A stretch of DNA of 64,000 nt, from the NCBI GenBank assembly GCA_034008185.1, contig CM067084.1, positions 2,871,385 to 2,935,384 on the forward strand, in the 5' to 3' direction. This document shows, in pieces, positions 17,990-27,940 of this stretch (position 1 is the first letter of the stretch; each line of letters begins with the position of its first letter). The notes under the pieces were generated by a model, which was not told the DNA's origin, did not search any database, and saw nothing but the letters and a program-made list of their open reading frames with translations. The stretch comes from Gorsachius magnificus. Taxonomy: Eukaryota; Chordata; Aves; Pelecaniformes; Ardeidae. The translations under genes and the position numbers were made by a program.

Positions 17990-18140
17990 CCCACTCCTTT
18001 GATGGACAGCGATGTCCCGCCCACTCCTTTGATGGACAGCCATGCACCGCCCACTGCTTTGATGGACAGCCATGCACCGCCCGCTCCTTTGATGGACAGC
18101 CATGCACCGCCTACTGCTTTGATGGACAGCGATGCCCCGC
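17990..18140 (+). repeat. 30-bp tandem array carrying five CTTTGATGG sites, copy A
   Basis: Five units with CTTTGATGG at 17997, 18027, 18057, 18087 and 18117, exactly 30 bases apart, followed in each by ACAGCCATGCACCGCC or a close variant. CTTTGATG fits the TCF/LEF consensus CTTTGWWS. Because the unit is 30 bp, a repeating decapeptide ORF appears, but nothing else supports coding. Confidence 0.9.
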
Positions 18141-20029
18141 CCCCCGCCCCCCCCCCCCCGGCCCGGGCCTACCGCCCGCCCGCTCGGCCACGGCCCCCGC
18201 CGCGCCCTAAACCAAGGCCTGCTCGGCCGCGGGCCATGACGATACGCGGGGGTACGCGGGGGCCGGAGGGGCGGCTCTGTCCGGGGCACCCCCGGGAGGG
18301 GAACACCAGGGAAATCCCCCCATGGCTGCAGCAGCGCCCGGGTGGCGCAGGGGGGAGCACAGAGCCCAGAATAACGGCAAAACTGGGTTTGACATCGGCT
18401 TCCCTCCCCACTACTCAGTCGGTCCCATTTAAGCTCAGCCTTAGCGCTTAGAAGCTGCTTAGCAGAGGCTTCTCCCTGCGCTGCACGGCCCCGGGCCATT
18501 CCCCAGGCACAGCCCAAACCGTCAGCCACCCCCCGCCCCCCAGGGGGGCTCTTGGGTTTGGGGGGGTCACACGGCCGACGCCTGCAGAGCTGAAGCTGCA
18601 CCCAGCAGCATCCCTCTCCTCGCAGGACAGACACGGACGGCTCCGTTCCCCCAGTGGGGTTGAGCAGACGGCCAAGCTTCCCCCCCCACCAGGGGTTTCT
18701 TACCCCCCCCCCCCCCAAACAGCAGAGCAGGCGGCCGAGGCGCAGCAGCCCCCACACGACAGAACCGGGGCTGTCGGGGGGGGGAACAGCCCCGTGCTCT
18801 GCAGCGGGGGCACCAGCGGCCCCCCCCAAGCCCACGCCGCCCCCTTACCGTGCTCCGGGGCTGCCCTGGGGAGCGATGGTGCCGGCTGGGGGGCAGGAGG
18901 GTCCCTCCCCAACCCCGCCCCCCCCCCCCCGGCAACCCAGGGTGGGCTCTGAGCAGGCTCAGGAGAGCCGCCCCCTCCCCGGGCAGAGCCTAAAAATCAG
19001 CCCTAAGGGGCTGCTGCTGCCCCTAATGAAGCCGGCAGGCAGCTGGGGCCGAGGTGCCTCCCTGCTGCAGTGCGGGCTGCAGGTGGGGGCTGCCCCCCCC
19101 CCGGGGAGCCCGGCACCCCCCCTCCCGAAAACACTTGACCCCCCAAGTTTGGGCTGGGGACGCCCAGGCTCACAGTGCCAGTAAAGCATTGACAGGTCCA
19201 AGGGTGGGAAGGAACCCAAATCAACTCTGCCCCGCTCCAAATGCCCCCGAGGTCCCTGCAGAGGGGGCAGGGACCCCTGGCAGCCACAGCCCCCCCGGAC
19301 CCTTTGCTGGGTGGGATCCTGGTGGGGTGAGCGGCGGCAGCCTGGCTGGTCCCTGCGTGTTCCCAGTCCCACAGCTCCTCGGGGCGATGCCGGGGGTCCC
19401 CAAGGCAAAGCTGCCGGAGGAGCATCCCTGGGGCTGGGGCTGCCTCGGGGCAGGGCTCTCCAGCTCGCCCAGCAGCGCCCTGTCCACATTCGCTCCCCGG
19501 GGAAATCGCTCCCCTCCCGCGGCTTCGGCGGGCCCCCCGCGGCGCTTTCCGGCCAACACCCCCAGCGAGGCGCTGGGCCCCCGGCCTGCGCCCACCGCCC
19601 CAAAACGCAGCCCAGGGGCTCGGCGGGGCCCGGGGCGACCCTCCGCAGGCAAGCACGGGCCCAGCCGCCTCTGGAGGGGCTCAGGGGACGCCGGGGCAGG
19701 CAGCCCCACGGCAGACACAGCCCCATGGCCCAGGTCTCCTTGGCACGGCCGAGCCCCCCACAGCCCCTCTCCAGGGCCGCACGGCCCGGTCAGCAGCTCC
19801 AGCCCCGGCGAGGGGGGTCCCCAGGGCCAGTACGGGGACCCCCAAAGCCGTCGCTGGGGCCCTGCCACCCCAGGGGGGGCCGGGCCGGGGTGGGTGGCCA
19901 AGGGCAGGGGCTTCCCTGCACCCAGGGGCCCCCCCCCCCCCCCGCCCCCCCCCGGGGCCCCCCCCAGGAGTGCCCCCACCTGTGCGGCAGCCCCAGTTGA
20001 GCCCAGGGGGGCAGACAGGCAGAAAATGA

Positions 20030-20320
20030 GGGGGAAAAAAAGAAAAAAAAAGGAAAAAAAAAAAAAAGGAAAAAAGAAAAAAAGATAGGGAAAAAGAATA
20101 AAGGAAAAAAGAAAAAAAAAAAAAAAAAGGAAAAAAAAAAAAAAGAAAAAAGGGGATAAACCCAGAAAAAAATAAAAAAGAAAAAAAGGAGGAAAAGGGG
20201 AAAAATAAATAAAAGAGGGGAAAAAGAAATAAAAGAGGACAGAAAATCCAGGAAAAAACACATAAAAAGAGAGAAAAAAGGGGGGGAAAGGGAAAAAAAG
20301 AAAAAAAAGAAAAAAAACCC
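20030..20320 (+). repeat. Polypurine (A/G) tract, copy A
   Basis: About 290 bases almost purely A and G (AAAAAGGAAAAAA patterns) with a few T and C. It ends the duplicated unit and is followed directly by a CR1 fragment. Confidence 0.9.
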
Positions 20321-20324
20321 CAAA

Positions 20325-20872
20325 GTACTCAGTGCTGGTGAGGCCGCACCTTGAATACTGTGTTCAGTTTTGGGCCCCTCACTCCAAGAAAGACCGTGCC
20401 TTGCTGGAGCGTGTCCAGAGGAGAGCCACAAAGCTGGGGAGGGCTCTGGAGCACAAGGCTTACGAGGAGCAGCCGGGGGAGCTGGGGGTGTTCAGCCTGG
20501 AGCAGAGGAGGCTGAGGGGAGCCCTCATCGCTCCCTACAACTGCCTGAGAGGAGGGGGGAGCTGGGGGGGGGGTCAGCCTCTTCTCCTTGCTAACGGACG
20601 ATAGGATGAGAGGGAATGGTCTGAAGTTGCTCCAGGGCAGGTTTAGGTTGGACATTAGGAAAAACTTCTTCACCGAAAGGTTGTCGGCTCTGGAAGGGGC
20701 TGCCCAGGGAGGTGGTCGAGTCCCCATCCCTGGAGGGATTTAAAAGAAGGGTAGATGAGGTGCTTCGGGACAGGGCTTAGTGGTGGGATGGCAGGGTTAG
20801 GTTAAAGGTTGGACTCGATGATCTTAAAGGGCTTTTCCAACCAAAGCGATTCTATGATTCTATGATTCTAAG
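20325..20872 (+). mobile_element. CR1 LINE fragment, 3' end
   Basis: Begins near CTCAGTGCTGGTGAGGCCGC and contains [24 protein letters not shown] ORF2 remnants. It ends with GGCTTTTCCAACCAAAGCG and three ATTCTATG repeats. One or more frameshifts. Confidence 0.95.
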
Positions 20873-21104
20873 CGTTGCTCCTAGAAACCGGGATCAGAAG
20901 CTCCGGGGGGCTCAGCAGCGCAGGCAGACGCGCGTTGGCTGACGGTGGCTGGGGAGGGAACGGCCACGTGCGAAGGGGAAGCTTGCTACAGCTGCAGCCT
21001 GGCTTTTGGGGTCCTTCCCACGCTTACCCTCACTTGGGGCAGGCTGACACCCATCTGTAGCTGTTTATTTTGTCGGCTTGCACTGATTTGCAGGATGGAC
21101 ACAG

Positions 21105-21546
21105 CACTGGAGCTGGGGAGGGTCTGGAGCCCCAGGCTGCTGGGGAGCGGGGGGGGCTGGGGGTGTTCAGCCTGGAGCAGAGGAGGCTGAGGGGAGCCCT
21201 CATGGCTGCCTACAACTGCCTGAGAGGAGGGGGGAGCCGGGGGGTCGGGCTCTGCTCCCAGGGAAGGGGCGATGGGACGAGGGGCACCGGCCTCAAGTTG
21301 TGCCAGGGCAGGGTGAGGTTGGCCCTGGGGACCAATTCCTTCCCCAAAGGGCTGTCAGGCACTGGAAGGGGCTGCCCAGGGAAGGGGTCGAGTCCCCAGC
21401 CCTGGGGGGTTAACCGGGGGGGAGGGCCAGGGTTTGGGGGTGGGATGGGGGGGGGGGGGTTGGGCGGGGGAAAGGGTTCCCAAACCTGTTCCTTTGGACG
21501 CCCGCCACGCGTGCGAAACGATCCTGTGATTCCATGATTTGATGAC
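21105..21546 (+). mobile_element. Decayed CR1 LINE fragment
   Basis: GTTCAGCCTGGAGCAGAGG, CTGCCCAGGGAAGGGGTCGA and a terminal GATTCCATGATTTGATGA show a CR1 3' region with extra G-rich expansions. It has diverged from the 20325-20872 fragment. Confidence 0.85.
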
Positions 21547-21717
21547 TCTGTGCCTCTGTCCATCTCCAAGGATCGAGCGCATCTCCCGAGCGTTCCAAAG
21601 CGTCCCACGCCTGCGAGGCACGGAGGGGCGAGGGGAGCCCAGGAGGGGCTGGGCACGATCCGGGCACGGGCCCAGGCTGCTGGGCAGGGCGGGGCCGAGG
21701 GAGCCGGGGCCCAGGTG

Positions 21718-21848
21718 GGGACCATCCCTATCCCATCCCTGGCCCATCCCTATCCCATCCCTGTCCCATCCCTGGCCCATCCCTGGCCCATCCCTATCCC
21801 ATCCCTGGCCCATCCCTGTCCCCTCCCGGCCCATCCCGGCCCATCCCG
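21718..21848. repeat. 11-bp tandem repeat
   Basis: About 11 units of ATCCCTATCCC, ATCCCTGGCCC or ATCCCTGTCCC in irregular alternation. Immediately upstream of the CpG island at about 22 kb. Confidence 0.9.
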
Positions 21849-21849
21849 C

Positions 21850-22100
21850 GGGCGCGGCGGCTGCCGCTTGCCCCGGCGCTTTTCCTCCGCCAGGCGGCGC
21901 CACCGGAGGGGGCCGCTCCCGCCCCGCGCCGCCATTGGCTGTTCCCCGGCGGCGCCGGCAGCGCTGATTGGGGGGGGCGGCCCCCCCCGCCGCCAGGGGG
22001 CGCCGCCAGGGCGGGAGCAGGGGGGCCGGGCGGGGGTGCGGGGTGTCCGGGGCGGGGGGCGTTGGGCCCCCCCGGCTCGGGGCGGTGAGGGTGGGGGGCG
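21850..22100 (+). promoter_or_regulatory. Second CpG island with CCAAT-type boxes and a CTCF-like core
   Basis: Very CpG-rich. GCCATTGGCTG (inverted CCAAT) at about 21931 and GCTGATTGGGG at about 21962 lie just before CCGCCAGGGGGCGCC (21990-22004). Probable promoter of an unassigned + strand transcript. Confidence 0.45.
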
Positions 22101-22144
22101 GCTCTGCCCCGGGGCAGAACGAGACCTTTTGTTTTTATTGTTCC

Positions 22145-23055
22145 AGGCCGCGCCCGCCTCCAGCCCCGCGGAGGCCCGGACGCTTTGGGCGGCTCAGGCC
22201 GGGCCTTCGCGGGGCGCCGGGCCCGGTCTCGGCCCCCAGAGCCCCAGGCGGGGCGGCTGCCGGAGCGACGGCCGGGGTTCCCAGGGGTTCCTGACGGAGG
22301 GGGAGCAGGGACGCTGGCTCCAGCCCCAGCCCCAGCCGCGGGGAGGAACCGGCAGCGGGAGGAGAGGCCCCGGGAGCTGGGGGCACCGGCAGGGGCTCCA
22401 CCGCTCCTCCTGGCCTGGCTTTGCCCTCAGCTGCTTCTGGTTCTCAGCTTCGGGAGCCAGCAGCTGCTCTGAAGAACGGGGTTTGTTTCTTTCTTCCAGA
22501 ACCCGAGAGCTGCAGCTGGTTCCCAGCAGGGCCGGGGCTGGGGGGGAGCCCGTCCCCTGCGCTGCTGGGGCGGCGGGGCTGGGACCAGAACTGCTGCAGC
22601 CGTTCTTCAGGGCACCCACAGGAACAGCCTTTCGGTAGGAGTTTGTGGCGAGAGCAAGGGTGTCGTTAAATGCATTTTTGTTTCATTTGGTTAATGCGGT
22701 TTACCAGCTGAAATGCTTAAGCAGCCCTTTACCAGTCCCCCGTGAGTGCTTGGGGAGCAGCAGGTTACGGTTAGGGCGTGCTTAGCCCCAGGGGTTCAGG
22801 TGGAAAGTTAGAACTTTGTGAAGATTAAAGTTTTGCCTTGGCACAGCAGTGGTTGTATTTGCACACTGATTTTTACTATGCTTTTTGTCCCCCCTCCCCA
22901 GCAAACGGAGCGTTTTCTTGTCCCCCTTCCCGTCCGTGTGCCGGACCCCGCAGCATCTCAGCCGCTGGGTTTTTGCCAGGAGCCCACGAGCGGCCGTGCT
23001 GCAGCGTGATGAGGTGGTGGAGTTTTACCAGAGACATGCGCAGTGTTTGTGCTGA
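22145..23055 (+). CDS. Possible two-exon ORF of unknown identity (speculative)
   Basis: An open frame from after TTATTGTTCCAG (22144) runs to a possible donor TTCG|GTAGGA at 22634. A strong acceptor (T/C tract plus CCCCAG, 22901) resumes in the matching phase at 22902, and the frame stays open to TGA at 23053-23055 (ending FYQRHAQCLC). Phase agreement across the junction is the main support. Against: no recognisable domain, GC-rich DNA gives chance ORFs, and no start codon was fixed. It could be a lncRNA. Confidence 0.2.
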
Positions 23056-23439
23056 AGTAAAAGAAAGTAAAGGCCGGCCGGCCCTGGACACAAGGACTCT
23101 GCTTCGTGGGAGCCGAGAGCTGTCCCTGGAGGAAGAAGGGCACCCCCGGGCACCCGAGGTAATGCTGGCATCCCAGCTCCTCTGGGGCGGCTTCGAAACC
23201 CTCCCGGCATCAGCTGGCGTTGCAGAGCAGGGACTCTGGCCAGGGGGGCTCCGGGGACGTCTGGATCCACAGACAAGCAGCGAGGACGCTGCAGAAACGC
23301 AGTCGCTTTGCCACGTGTGTCTGTGACCGGCGGCAGCTGGTGTGGGTGCCAGCCCTCAGTCAGAGGTGCTGGGCCTGAGCGTCGCCGGGTGAAGGAACCG
23401 TCGGGACAGCCGGGAGGGAGGCGCTGAGCTCTTCTGCCA

Positions 23440-23692
23440 GGGATCCCGGGACTGGACACCTGGGAATGGTTCGAAGCTGCCCCAGGGGAGGTCCAGACTG
23501 GAGGTGAGGAAGCATTTCTTTACCAGTCAAACACTGGGACAGGCTCCTGAAAGCAACGGCCGATGCCCCGAGCCTGGCAGCGTTCAAGAGGTGCCTGAGA
23601 AGGCCCTTAACAGTGTGGGGTAATTTTTGGCCAGCCCTGAAGTGATCAGGCAGTTGGGCTGGGTGATCCTTGTGGGTCGCTTCCAGCTGAAC
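23440..23692 (+). mobile_element. CR1 LINE fragment, older subfamily, 3' end
   Basis: GGTTCGAAGCTGCCCCAGG, TTTCTTTACCAGTCAAACAC, GCGTTCAAGAGGTGCCTGAG and GCCAGCCCTGAAGTGATC follow the CR1 3' region in order. Its last bases (GGTCGCTTCCAGCTGAAC) run straight into the 17-bp satellite. Confidence 0.85.
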
Positions 23693-24045
23693 TGCCTTGG
23701 GTTCCAGGCTGCCTTGGGTTCCAGGCTGCCTTGGGTTCCAGGCTGCCTTGGGTTCCAGGCTGCCTTGGGTTCCAGGCTGCCTTGGGTTCCAGGCTGCCTT
23801 GGGTTCCAGGCTGCCTTGGGTTCCAGGCTGCCTTGGGTTCCAGGCTGCTTGGTTCCAGCTGCCTTGGGTTCCAGGCTGCCTTGGGTTCCAGGCTGCCTTG
23901 GGTTCCAGGCTGCCTTGGGTTCCAGGCTGCCTTGGGTTCCAGGCTGCCTTGGGTTCCAGGCTGCCTTGGGTTCCAGGCTGCCTTGGGTTCTAGGCTGCCT
24001 TGGGTTCTAGGCTGCCTTGGGTTCTAGGCTGCCTTGGGTTCTAGT
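23690..24045 (+). repeat. 17-bp minisatellite, about 21 copies
   Basis: Near-perfect array of GCCTTGGGTTCCAGGCT, with one shortened unit near 23848-23865. The last few units carry TTCTAGGCT instead of TTCCAGGCT. The open frames through it arise because no stop occurs in the unit. Confidence 0.97.
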
Positions 24046-24384
24046 CTTTGCTATTGCGCAGGCTCAAGTAAACCTCAAGGCCAGCCCAGCCCTGGACACC
24101 AGGACTCTGCTTCGTGGATCTGCTTCAGCGATCCCTCAAAGGTGTCGGACCCGAGCGTTTGGAGGGTGCGAGAACCCCAGGTGAGCCCAGGTTGGGGGTG
24201 CCCCAGTGTGGCTGGGACGCCTCATGCGTGCGAGCACGTGTTCCCTCTCGTGCGGCCGTCCTTGGCGTCCCAGCCGCTCTCCTCGGTCGGCGCAGGCCGG
24301 CTGCCGATTTATTGACAGGGGCCGGGTCCTGCTCTGCTCTGGGGCAGGCACGTGGGGCAGCCGCGGGCGAGGGGAGCTGGGCAT

Positions 24385-24635
24385 CGGTCAGTGGGGGGTG
24401 AGCAATTGCACCGGGCATCGCTTGTCCCCCTGTGTATTCCATGTATTCTATTGCCATTATTATTGTTACTGTTGTTTTTTTCTTTTTATTCAACTGTCTT
24501 TATCTCAACCCATGGGTTTTACTCTTTGCCTCCGCCCGATTCTCTCCCCTATCCCACGGAGGGAGGGGGCAGCGAGCGAGCGGCTGGGTGCTGTGCAGCT
24601 GCCTGCCGGGTTAAACCACACCAGGCTCTGGCTTA
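24385..24635 (+). mobile_element. Avian ERVL-type LTR, 3' part
   Basis: Contains CAACTGTCTTTATCTCAACC, CATGGGTTTTACTCTTTGCC, GATTCTCTCCCCTATCCCAC and the terminal GGGTTAAACCACAC. This is the well-known 3' part of a common bird LTR. The 5' part is missing and no internal viral genes are present. Confidence 0.75.
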
Positions 24636-25197
24636 GTTTTGGCTCCCGTTTGTTTCAGGTCCAGCTTCCGGACGGCTCCAGCTCGTTTCGGCTCTGGTTT
24701 GCCTGTGGCTCCAGCTCATTCACGTCCACTCTGGTTTTGGGTCCAGCTTAGGGATGGCTCCCTTAGTTGCGGCTCCAGCTCACTGGCAGCCTCAGGTTGG
24801 TTGGTTGTACACCCCCCCCCCAACTTTGCTTGTGCCCACCCTGCTTTGATTGCATGTACACACATTTTTTTTCAGGTCCAGCTCGTTTGCACCTTCAGGT
24901 CCCTGTTTCTGACCCTGTTTGGCATGTTGTTTTCTTTTTTAGGTCCAGCTTGGGATCTGCCCCAGTTCAGTTTTGGCTGCAGCTCATTTCCATCTCCACT
25001 GTGGTTCCGCCTGCAGCTCGCTTCCCTCTCCTGTGTGGTTCCAGCTCCAGCTCCGATTGCTGCCTCAGCTCCTCTCTGGCTCCAGCCGATTCCCAGCTCC
25101 AGCTTGGCTGTGGTTCCAGTTTGTGGGCAGCTCCTCCTGGGTTTCGCCTCCAGCCCATTACAGCTTGTGCTGGTTCCAGTGATCTTGGCCTTTGGCC

Positions 25198-25440
25198 AGG
25201 TCGTAAATCAATCACTGTCACAACTCACATATGAATATGAACTGTCATAATTGCACACGGTCTAATTATGGATAATGCCTGTCCGGGGGGGGTGTACACG
25301 CCTCGAATAAAGAGTGGGAAAAGTGCCTTTCGCCCCAGAGACTATCTCAGACATTGAGTTCGGCCTGGTGCATGCCGGCGTCCCAAAGTTTGGGGACCAA
25401 CGCGACCAGGCCCCCGCCTCTGGCAGGGGCCCACGCACCC
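25198..25440 (+). mobile_element. Possible LTR-like segment with AATAAA, copy B
   Basis: Second copy of the segment at 15240-15470, with only a few substitutions (for example TCATAATTG for TCATGATTG). See that entry for reasoning and doubts. Confidence 0.35.
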
Positions 25441-25800
25441 TGCCCACCCCCCTCCCAACCACCCAAGCCCCAGACCCCCCCCCCGCCCACCCAAGCCCCA
25501 ACACCCTCCCCCTCCCACCCAGGCCCCAGAGCCCCCCCACCCACCCACCCCACCCGGGGTTTGGCCCCAGAAACAGCCGACGGGGGCAGCGTTCCTGAGC
25601 CCAAAGCCCCGCCACCGGGAAGCGGCCCCTGCTCCAGCCCCGGAGCCCCAGGACCCCCCCCGGCCGAGCCCCGAACCCCCCCAGCCCCGCCTGTCGTGTC
25701 GGGACGGCCCGGGAGCCCCGGCGGGCTCGGGCGGTGCTTGGGAACTGGCCGGGGGCACCCGCGGGGCGGCACCGCCCGCCGCCGGCTCGGGCGGGGACGG

Positions 25801-25845
25801 GGGGCGCCGGGCTCCGGCCCTCCGGGCTTTATTCCCCGGCGCCCC
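25801..25845 (-). promoter_or_regulatory. GC hairpin enclosing AATAAA, copy 4 of 5
   Basis: Counterpart of copy 2 in the second segmental-duplication unit; stem and loop unchanged. Confidence 0.5.
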
Positions 25846-26299
25846 GAGCCCCGCCGCTCCCCCGCAGAGCCACCGGCACGGCCCCGCCCCCCGCGCACCT
25901 GGGCCCGGCCCCGCCCCGCGCACGCGCCCCGCGGCCCCGCCCCCCGCGCCCCGCCCCCCGCCCGTGCCTTCTCTTCCGCCGGCAGAGCGGCCCCGGCCCC
26001 GAGCGCGGCGGACGCTGGTGTCCGGTTGGGGGCTGCGGGCGGGGGCCTGAGCCCGGGGCTTCTCCGGGGTCCGTGCGGAGCCGGGAGTTGGGCTGGGGCT
26101 GGGGCTGGGGCCCCGGGGCCTGCGGGGCCGGCGGGCGGGGCGGCCGGGGCTGGGGGCCGGCGGCAGTGCTGGGGGCCGGGGCCCCCTCGGTGGCGGGGGC
26201 TCCGACAGGCCCCGGCTGCCCTGGGTGGCCCCGGCGCAGCCCCTGGGCTCCCGGGCTGAGGCTCTGCCCCGGGCTGGGCTGGGCCCCAGCCCCACATGG

Positions 26300-27425
26300 C
26301 AGCACTGGGACTCTGAGCCCCCGAGGTGGCCACCTGAGCCTGGTTTGAGCCCCAGCCACAGGGCTGGTCTCTGCTGCTCAGCCCCAACAGGGCCAGCTGA
26401 GCCCAGCTGCAAGCCTGCAAAGCACTGGCTTGGTCTGTGGTTCTGAGCACTAAACCCAGCCTTGAGCCAGCCCAGGGCTTGGTCTCTGCTGTCAGCCCCA
26501 ACAGGAACACAGGGCTTGGTCTCTGCTTGCAAGCCCTCCCAAACACAGCACTTGGTCTCTGTGAGCCCAAAGCCTGGCTGAGTGGCTCTGGTTTCAAGTC
26601 CTCAAACCACAGGACTCGCTCTTGTTTCTCAGTCCCAGTTTGGCCAATGCCTGTCCAACACCTGATGCAGACTTGGTCTCACTGTGTAGCCCCAAATGCG
26701 ACTGTCTGGTTTCTGAGCTCTACACTGGCCAAATGGTCAGGTTCAACCCCATCCCCCCCTCCCAACCCAAACAGGACTTGGCTCTAAAACGCAGGCTTGT
26801 CTTGTTGTCTCCAAGTCAGTTCTACATTACCTGTGGCCAAATGAGCCTGGTCTCAACCCCCCAAAATGCAGGACTTGGTCTCTTTACTGTTGAGCCCCAA
26901 AATGCAGGACTTGGTCTCTGTTTCTGCCAACTGCAGCATAGATCGTTCTGCTCACCCCCAAAATGCAGGACTTAGTCTCTGTTTCTAACCCCAAAGCCTG
27001 GCTCTAACCCCCCAAGATGTTGGAAACTATCTATGGACTCCAAATGAGGACTTAGCTCTGTCTCTAGCTCTAATCCTGGCCCCAAAATGCAGGACTTAGC
27101 CTCGTTCTCCCCAAAATGCAGACATATCTCTGTTTGACCTGGCCTAACCCCCCCCAAAATGCAGGACTTGGTCTCTGTTTCTGGGCCCCAAAATGCAAGA
27201 CCTAACCTCTGTTTCTAAGCTATGAGCCTGGCTCTAACCCCCCAAAACGCAGGACTTGGTCTCTGTTTCTAAACTGGCCAAATGAGCCTGGCTCTAACCC
27301 CCCAAAACGCAGGACTTGGTCTCAGTTTTCTCAGCTCAAAACTCGCCTAAATGAGCCTGGTTCTAACCCCCAACAAGCAGGACTTGGTCTCCTCACTCAG
27401 GCCTAACCCCGCCGTACCAGCCTGG
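26300..27425 (+). repeat. Degenerate minisatellite (CAGGACTTGGTCTCTG units), copy B, expanded
   Basis: Same family as 16990-17650 but about 1.1 kb long and more scrambled, with many small deletions inside units. It shows expansion or contraction after the duplication. Confidence 0.85.
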
Positions 27426-27715
27426 TTCTCGCCCCCACAGGTGGGCCTCGGGTTGTGTTGCGGAGCCCCAAGGCCAGGGCTGGGGCGCTGGTTCTGCACC
27501 CGCCAGCCCAGCCCGCACGGGCCGGGGCTCTGTTCCGAGCCCGGAGCTGGGCTCGCTCAGGCCGGGAACACCCCGGACGCCCTAAGCCCGGTTCCGGGCC
27601 GGCCACAGGCGGGGCTGGGGCTCTGGCCCGCCGAGGGGGCCGGGGCCGGTCCCGGGAGCCCGGGCGGTGCTCGGGCAGGGGCCGGGGGGCCCGGCGGGGC
27701 GGCTCGGGCGGGACG

Positions 27716-27760
27716 GGGGCGCCGGGCTCCGGCCCTGCGGGCTTTATTCCCCGGCGCCCC
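27716..27760 (-). promoter_or_regulatory. GC hairpin enclosing AATAAA, copy 5 of 5
   Basis: Counterpart of copy 3 in the second segmental-duplication unit, again just upstream of a 30-bp repeat array. Confidence 0.5.
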
Positions 27761-27783
27761 GCGTGCCCGCAGCCCCGGCCCCG

Positions 27784-27940
27784 CCCACTGCTTTGATGGA
27801 CAGCGATGTCCCGCCCACTCCTTTGATGGACCAGCCATGCACCGCCCGCTCCTTTGATGGACAGCCATGCACCGCCCGCTCCTTTGATGGACAGCCATGC
27901 ACCGCCTACTGCTTTGATGGACAGCGATGCCCCGCCTACC
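27784..27940 (+). repeat. 30-bp tandem array carrying five CTTTGATGG sites, copy B
   Basis: CTTTGATGG at 27791, 27821, 27852, 27882 and 27912. One unit has an extra C (GGACCAGCC), which breaks any reading frame while leaving the binding-site pattern intact. Confidence 0.9.

Larger units (their letters stand above)
14817..20330 (+). repeat. Segmental duplication, copy A (about 5.5 kb)
   Basis: The same ordered modules recur in direct orientation about 9.8 kb further on (24656-30165): GGTCCAGCT repeats, a conserved AATAAA-bearing segment, C-rich repeats, GC-rich module, GGACTTGGTCTCTG minisatellite, hairpin, 30-bp array, about 1.9 kb of single-copy-like DNA, and a purine tract. Single-copy stretches such as 18230-18480 and 19130-19500 are nearly identical between copies, so the event looks fairly recent or is kept uniform by conversion. 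Confidence 0.9.

Noticed and set aside
17990..18140. CRISPR-like array (30-bp repeats)
   Set aside because: Units are contiguous with no unique spacers, the genome is a bird's, and no cas genes are present. The 17- and 22-bp arrays fail for the same reason.
23627..24027. Repetitive open frames (WVPGCLGFQAALGSRLP type)
   Set aside because: They arise from the stop-free 17-bp satellite and occur in all three + strand frames.
24385..24635. Intact endogenous retrovirus
   Set aside because: Only LTR pieces are present. No gag, pol or env frames were found here or at 40424-41425.
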